Shown here: piece after piece, positions 57,595 to 64,000 of the stretch
How the letters are laid out: each line of letters begins with the position of its first letter
How positions within the stretch are numbered: position 1 is the first letter of the stretch
Assembly (NCBI GenBank): GCA_948099385.1
Contig: CANUEZ040000179.1
Span: 10,186,001-10,250,000, forward strand
Origin: Fasciola hepatica
Lineage: Eukaryota > Platyhelminthes > Trematoda > Plagiorchiida > Fasciolidae
Length of the DNA stretch: 64,000 bases
Direction: 5' to 3'
Notes under the pieces: generated by a model
The model's database searches: none
Seen by the model: the letters and a program-made list of their open reading frames with translations, nothing else
What the model was told of the DNA's origin: nothing
Position numbers and translations under genes: made by a program

Positions 57595-59869
57595 GGTAAG
57601 TAATTTACTGACAAATAAAAATGCTATTCTGTCTTATCGAGTTGATTTAACTCACTGATCTATCAATGAACTCTGGCTTGTAGCATGTTGTGCCACCCAT
57701 AAAAGTATTCGTATTACCGTTGCACTCTTGGTAAGCAGATCACCCCGATAAAATCAGCTCGACTTTAAGGTCAGTCAGTACGTTGTCTAAGATTAGTGCC
57801 ATTCCTTACATCCTATTTACGAACCGACCGAATACACATGCGGTATTCTAGTCTTGCCAGTTCGTGGTGCGCGTAGTTTCAAGTACGATCTATTTCAATG
57901 CATTCGTTAGTCCGGGTAGATTCAAGTCCCATGCCAACACGATTCGACGCTGGAAGTTGCTTTGAAAAATGCACACTTCAACGGCGTGAGGGCGAGTGGT
58001 ACCTATTGACCTTACGGTGTACTGTTCTGATGCCGTTATTTCTTCTACTTCTCATTGCATTGTGCCTTCGTTTCTTCTCCTTGAATAACGGGGAGGTTCG
58101 GGTGAATGGAATTAAACCACGGCACCTTCACTGTCGTCACCCATGAAGTCTTTTCTATGTTTGCACACCCTTTTGCACAATGATGACCGGATCCGTTTGA
58201 TGTAAAACAGGCTTTTCATTTGTACCCGTTCGATTTGAGTGTTGTTCCAAAGTTTGTTTCTGAATAAACAAAGTATCACCCGTAGCGTCTGGTGGATAAC
58301 AACATTACCACTACTATTGCTACTGTTACTACTACTATTATTGAGCTGAGTAATTAGTCCAGGTCGTCTTCAGTTTACGATTTGTTTAACAAATGATTGG
58401 TCCCGATCGGTTGTCCATACAGCCGACTCTTGTTCAGGCACACTCTTCTCCGTGTTACACCGTACTCACTATCTTTTTTGATTGAGCCAGTTGCTTGTCG
58501 TGACGGCTTTAGTTTGTCAATTGTGGAAGTGATTGACCAGCTGAGGATCAACATGGTAATCACAAGGAAGATGGGAACAAATCTGGAACGGAATAGGAAG
58601 AGCTAATCTGACTGAACGAATATCTGCCCGTGTAAAACTCACGATGCAGTGCTCCACGCATATCAGTGACGTGTTTTGCGGAGTTAGAAACTTGTGATCT
58701 TTCTCTTTCAGTCTACGTATACTCTCCGTACATCATAAACGCGGTAATGACCAGGCTGTAAGCCGCCGTATTGTTGTTCGACTAAGGTTAGTGCTGGTGC
58801 CCGTTAATACATTTACCACGCCTCGGCTCATGGAGTTTCTCTTCATTTTGCGCCTTTGCTGACTCAATAGGTGGAACATTCGGTGGTGGTCTTTGCATGT
58901 TACAGCACTTTTCAAAATTTGTAACAGCTTGGACAACTCCCTACTGACTTTACTGCTTTCCAGTCGTGTTTCCTGGTTTTGATAAAAAGGGGACTTTCAT
59001 TTGACCTTAAGGTCCACGAAACACATCTCTATAGATGTAGTGGCTTGCACTTGTTGACACCATTACGAAGACACTTTTGTGCTTGTGTCTGTTTTACCTT
59101 CCAAATTCTCTCTGATTCCTATCATCTCGTACACGATGAACGTACAGAGTCTGCATTTACATCCGGATTTGTCCTTAGCTGCTGCAAATTCCATCTAGGA
59201 TAAACATTGGGGAACCGATGAATGTTGCAAGCGAGAGTAAAATTTATTTTAGCATTCCGTCTCACGCTTTTTCATGCATCAGGTTCTCTTTTCAAAGTGG
59301 AATGATGTGTTATCATGCATTTTAAATTGCAATCAGAATCTTCCGCCTTTCTGAATCAGCAGCATGCACGCGGCGGCTGATTTACTGAATGCCAGCACCT
59401 AAGTACCACGTCAGATAGTACAATTAACCGGCTCTTACTGCGTTTTGTTCTTCATCGTTACAATCTCATCCAGATTCCTATCAGAAAAAAACGTCAAATG
59501 GTGCCCGCCAGTGGTGGATGAACCCCGGGAAATTTTGTGGCTATTATTCATTTTCGATCGTATTCCCCTTGAGTCACGAATTAGGGCTACCTTTCAGGGA
59601 CATGCCTTCTAGATTAGACGGGCATATCCCAATGGCATTTGACAACGCGAACCGAAAGTACACTGGTAATGTCATTTTTAATCATTTTTTTAACGGATTC
59701 ATTGGATCGGTTGAGAAAGTTTGGCCTGGGTGTTAACATCATTTTAAAAACCATTAGATAATGAGCTATGATAATCGTTGACGTTTTGGGCAGGTGAAGT
59801 TCAATAACTCCAGGGCAAATTTATTCTAAATTGATATCCTTATGACACACAACGATGTATACAATATAC

Positions 59870-59870
<1 letters not shown>
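57595..59870. other. No recognisable gene
   Basis: 58300-58345 is a short degenerate TACTAC/ATT trinucleotide patch. All frames are short and unrecognised. Confidence 0.4.

Positions 59871-59871
<1 letters not shown>

Positions 59872-59934
<63 letters not shown>
59872..59934. repeat. (TA)n microsatellite
   Basis: About 31 TA units. Confidence 0.96.
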
Positions 59935-59936
<2 letters not shown>

Positions 59937-60444
59937 TCAATCACATTCACGCAGCTTTGAACCACAGCCCTACAAGTCCAGTGCCGAGTAGATATAATAA
60001 TTTTGATGAGAGGAAAACAATGAGAAATAGTCTGAATCGAATTCATATCTGTGATGTTAATTAACAGTTGCGTCCAAGGTTTTGCTATTGTGAAGGCCTG
60101 TAACAAACGAATAGATGTTCATAGTTTAAGGAATTCAACCTGCTGGGACAGACAATATGACGCACCATCCTGCAGCAGAAAGATAGTACACTGAGAAGAA
60201 CGTCTGATCTGACAGACTGGGATCAGAGCCCGGTAAATTCTGCAATTGTCATTTGAAAGATCTTTCTTTACTCCAGTGCAGATAGCACCATTATCCTAGT
60301 TTCTTGTTGGTATTTTACCCACTGCTTCTTGATGGGACACCATATTTTGCATGAATAATGCAAAACAACCATGTTTTGCTTGACGGGAAGCCTCTGAGCA
60401 AAGTCTGTCACAGAAATGCCAGCCAGATGCATCCTTAGAATTTC

Positions 60445-60445
60445 A

Positions 60446-60528
<83 letters not shown>
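60445..60528. repeat. Compound (CT)n-(CA)n microsatellite
   Basis: About 26 CT units with one TT interruption, then about 16 CA units. Confidence 0.95.
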
Positions 60529-60529
<1 letters not shown>

Positions 60530-60531
<2 letters not shown>

Positions 60532-62440
60532 TCACTCTCTGTATTAAATTAGTGGTACTTTCTGCTTTTCCTTACATTGTTCTTTATTATCACGAAATTA
60601 AAGTGGATATTTGCCCGTCATAAATTTGAACAGAAAACACTAGACACACGATATCCATCATGTTTCTAAGCTATTCCAGAGAAGCGATGAGTCAACCACC
60701 TCGTGTACAACAATAAGAAATACCATAGTTCACAATACGCCACGTAAGAATGTCAATATTTGTGCTGGCTTCACGTTGTGCTTGATGTCTAACAGTTCGC
60801 GCGTGTAATCACATGCCAATCGTTCTTCACCACCACCGGCCGTGCCGGCGATGATAGTCGCATGAATAAAAGGTTGTGAACTGTTGCACGCACCATCTTT
60901 TCGAATCAAAGGATATTCGCGTTTTTCAGTTCTGTACCGCACCGTCGGTTCGGTTAAAAAAGAAATACAAAGTATACTTTGTACCCATATCAGGTTTACC
61001 ATTCTGATGTTGTTCAGGATGGTTGTGCTCGTGGTGGCCTTGGTGTTACTAGGAGTTGTGAACCTGTTTCTTCAGACTAATCCTCAAGCTTTTTCTCTGC
61101 GGGGATCGCCCTTATCTGTGACCTCCCACAGATGTCAAAAGGTCAGTTACTGCTGCGGTAACGGGGTTAGAACATAAGGAAAAAGTGGTTTCACTGCGAA
61201 GAGTGGCGTGCTGTCACTTTATTTCCGTATGCACATCGAGGTTAATCAGAGAAACGAGCCCGAAATTCCACTTCTTTTGGTATTTGGATGGGAATCTAAT
61301 GTGCGGAAAGATTTCATTGTGCTCAACAATACTGACTCTTCCACTTAATATTGAACTATAGTCTAATGGTTCACGTTCCATCGCGAAATACGAGCCTTCC
61401 TTTTATTTACAACAGTGGCAATTGCCAAGGTCAGACAGAACAAAGCGCGACTAGAATGAGCCACAAAAATTAACCTCATCGGGTCTACGTGTTTCATTTT
61501 TCAAGACTGTAAAGTCGTACTTTTCATAGCTCTTGGAAACAAGAGTTTCGGTGAGAAAATACATTACATGAATGGCAATAACAGAGGTTACCGGGTGGTG
61601 ATAGAAATGCTTCCAGAACAACATATTCGCTCCTCTGTTGAGCATTTATTTCCCGTTTAACTCAACTTTGGAACTTGAGAAATGACCACGAGTAACGGTG
61701 AACTGTGAAGTTTGAGAAGATGGTGAAGGTTGTGGTTGTTAGTAAAGGTTTTACGATCCTCGCTTTGATTGAAAGTATCGATCCAAGGGGACTAAAGGTC
61801 ACTAAAGTGATCACGTAGTTCAACAGTTCATTGATCCGTTCGTTCTCCGGAAAGCCGTCCGGGGCGTTGATCAGAACAGTTCAGTTGATTCCAGTCATAT
61901 CCTTCGGTGAAACAATTTAGCTAGAATTCGGCCCTCCGTCGAAGGTGAGGATTATCAGTGAGATAGACACGTAATCACTGAACCGGATAGGTTGTCTACG
62001 TCACTGTTCCGTGAAAACAGTCATATTTCTTTGTCTGAATTATCAACACTCGCACAGGAATTACGAAACATTGAACGGATCCCCATGAAATAAAGTATGA
62101 ATCAGTGATTATACGAACTGACAGAAATCGTGACCAGTCCTCCAGTGAAGACCACATCTAAGCCGCTCGTTGCCATCTTCTTCTACCTACCATTCGGCAA
62201 TGGCAAACAATAAACGCATGAGAAAAAAACTTATATCCAACTTGGTCGAGGTGATTTCGATCATGGTTTTACCTGATGATAGATCTTAGTAAACAGGCTT
62301 GTCACCAGCGATTTTTTCTTGTTTCACTGGATAAATGCATATTTTCCCCCACCAACTTTGTCCGTGAGCAGCCGAAGCCAAATTAGAGCTTGTGGCAATC
62401 TTTCACCAGAATTCATCGACAGAATTAGAGTCTATCAGAT
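60530..62440. other. No recognisable gene
   Basis: Frames below 100 codons with no motif. A 97-codon plus frame at 60884-61177 contains a hydrophobic run (MLFRMVVLVVALVLLGVVNL) but has no other support. Confidence 0.4.
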
Positions 62441-62444
62441 TTGT

Positions 62445-62610
62445 CTCATTTGTTACTTCAAGAATGTGAATGGATACCCTTCGATGAAGTGTCTAATAGG
62501 GAACCATAACAGTGATTCGCTGGTTGTTCTTTTTTGAGTTCGTCACAGCGAACCTAAAGAAGGATGAGGCCGTGGTAGCAAGCTTATATATTTGAAAATA
62601 AGCAGTAAAG
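62445..62610 (+). repeat. Repeat family D 5' module plus downstream direct repeat
   Basis: AATGTGAATGGATACCCTTC resembles the D 5' module. AACCTAAAGAAGGATGAGGC and GCAAGCTTATA recur at 63852-63905 as AACCTAAAGAAGGACGAGGC and GCAAGCTCATA. No hammerhead core lies between. Confidence 0.5.
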
Positions 62611-63640
62611 AGGTGGGTGGAAACAAGTTCTCGGAAGTATACAATCGGCTTTGTGATTGTTTGGGTGATGGCTCAATATCTCCAGAGCCGAAAACGTTGA
62701 CTATGTTCAGTGCCATCTTTTATTTAAAACAACCATTATTTTTCTTTATTACTTATTATTGCCTTGTTTTGTATTGATCCATCGGAATTATCGATTGTTT
62801 CTTCGGAGCTTAGGCGACACTGCCGGAATTTGGTTCTCATTGGCTAATAATTCTATTTCTCATCGATTTTCAAGCTTTGCCCCAACCTTTTGAGGAAGAG
62901 CTATATAAACAACTGCACCCAGGCTCCGGGTCGATTTTCTCTACTCGGTCTCCTCTTGGCATTGTTACACGTCTTTTCCAAAGTTTATAGAAAGCCCAAA
63001 GGTTTTGTGATCACGAAGGTGTCTTCTGTTGAGTCTCAAAGGGGAATACCGACGAAACTTCCTCGGTCGAATGAAAAGAGAATACTCGAGTCGGAGAAAT
63101 AGATGCGAAAATGTATTGCCTAGTTCGTGAAATTGAAAAAAGCCCAGCCACAAGAAATAAACAAATAGCAAACGAAAGCAGCAGCTGAGAGTAAGCGACC
63201 AGAGTGCACACAAGATTCGAACTTGAAAGTGCACCAAAACCAAAGTCAGTGGAATCTCCGTGATTTTGAGTTAAATTAAAAGACATGCAACCGAAGCAAC
63301 GTGGCATAGTCAAAATCAAGCTTCTGAACAGATCTTAGAAAGATGGAATTCAGAATGTTGTTCTGAAGATGTTTTCTCCGAAGGGCTGGTCTCACTACAC
63401 ATTTCTTCCGTTCCCTGATTGGGAGACCGGCTACGGTTCCGAAGCTTCGTTAGTGCCACAGCGTATTTCGGTCAAAGACTGAAGGGTCAGGAAGTAGTCT
63501 GTAGCGCCAGACTTGGTGTTCCGAGCTAACTAGTACTTGCAGTACTGGTGCTAATCTATGAAGCCGTAGCACAATTATTTTTCCCAATGATTTGGGATAT
63601 TGGTGTTCTTTCTAGCTCAGGTTGATTTTCTGTGTCGGTT
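62611..63640. other. No recognisable gene
   Basis: Overlapping short frames around 62.9-63.3 kb show no motif. Confidence 0.4.
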
Positions 63641-63644
63641 GATG

Positions 63645-63835
63645 ATGGCTGAGCTTGGCGTTTAGATCGTTATTGTTGCTCATCAGATATGCGTGCCCAG
63701 TACTCCTCTGCCGACTCATCTTCATACCTGAGCACATCGTAGATGCATGGCGTACTGTGATTTCAAGTGTTGCTTCAGGAGTGTGAATGGATGCGCTTTA
63801 TTCAAAAGTTTCATCACATCCGTGACTTGTTGACG
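63645..63835 (-). repeat. Repeat family D unit with decayed hammerhead
   Basis: The minus strand contains the 5' module (GCGCATCCATTCACACTCCT as seen from this strand), GATGAGTCGGCAGAGGAGTA, then CTGATGA at 63686-63680. Helix II and GAAA are lost: the sequence after CTGATGA runs into GCAACAATAACGATC. Confidence 0.6.
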
Positions 63836-64000
63836 GAGTTCCTTGTCATTTGGTCATAGCTAACCTAAAGAAGGACGAGGCTGCGGTTGCAAGCTCATAC
63901 TTTTGGAGGTAGGTAACATAAAGATAATTAATAACCCGACAAAGGTGTACAGAATACGTTTTTCCTCAGCAGAGTGGAAACCACAGGCACATAATTGTGT

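Noticed and set aside
60884..61177. A membrane protein from the hydrophobic frame
   Set aside because: One hydrophobic stretch in a short frame with no other evidence is not enough.

Overview
This window looks like a gene-poor, repeat-saturated stretch of a flatworm nuclear genome. I see no operons, ribosome binding sites, CRISPR arrays or long intact open frames. Instead there are decayed reverse transcriptases of several retrotransposon classes, tRNA-derived SINEs, hammerhead-ribozyme repeats and many microsatellites. The RTE-type LINE, Penelope and hammerhead-repeat combination resembles what is known from parasitic flatworms (trematodes or cestodes). That assignment is inference from family resemblance and no database search was run.

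Layout. 1-2.1 kb: an RTE-type LINE remnant on the minus strand, split by a dispersed ~290-bp repeat (called F here). 4.6-6.05 kb: a plus-strand CR1/jockey-like LINE remnant. 6.8-7.4 kb: a second RTE-type remnant, followed by a hammerhead-ribozyme repeat (called D). 12.4-18.6 kb: a minus-strand Ty3/Gypsy pol whose reverse transcriptase is split by a 3.3-kb jockey-like LINE, and that LINE is itself split by a 343-bp (TAG)n microsatellite. 18.6-34 kb: SINEs (families A and B), a head-to-head pair of B SINEs, an RTE scrap and microsatellites. 34.6-36.9 kb: a LINE 3' tail, a 127-bp-arm hairpin and a dead Penelope-like element. 39.1-41.8 kb: an RTE-type LINE broken up by at least three repeat insertions. 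43-49 kb: a reverse transcriptase scrap, a Penelope GIY-YIG fragment with an inverted repeat, and a 609-codon Penelope frame carrying only three stops. 50.3-50.7 kb: a DDE transposase scrap. 51.2-51.7 kb: two hammerhead ribozymes in an inverted pair. 56.0-57.6 kb: a pogo/Tigger-like transposon with recognisable inverted termini. 57.6-64 kb: mostly anonymous sequence, dinucleotide repeats and more D-repeat pieces.

The most interesting system is the D repeat family. It carries a hammerhead fold with the CTGATGA and GAAA core, a 4-bp helix II, a minimal helix III and a GUC or GUU cleavage site. A second copy at 7.65 kb shows a compensatory helix II change, and two further copies are decayed. No host protein-coding gene could be supported; one short minus-strand frame at 30.4-30.6 kb is the only weak candidate exon.
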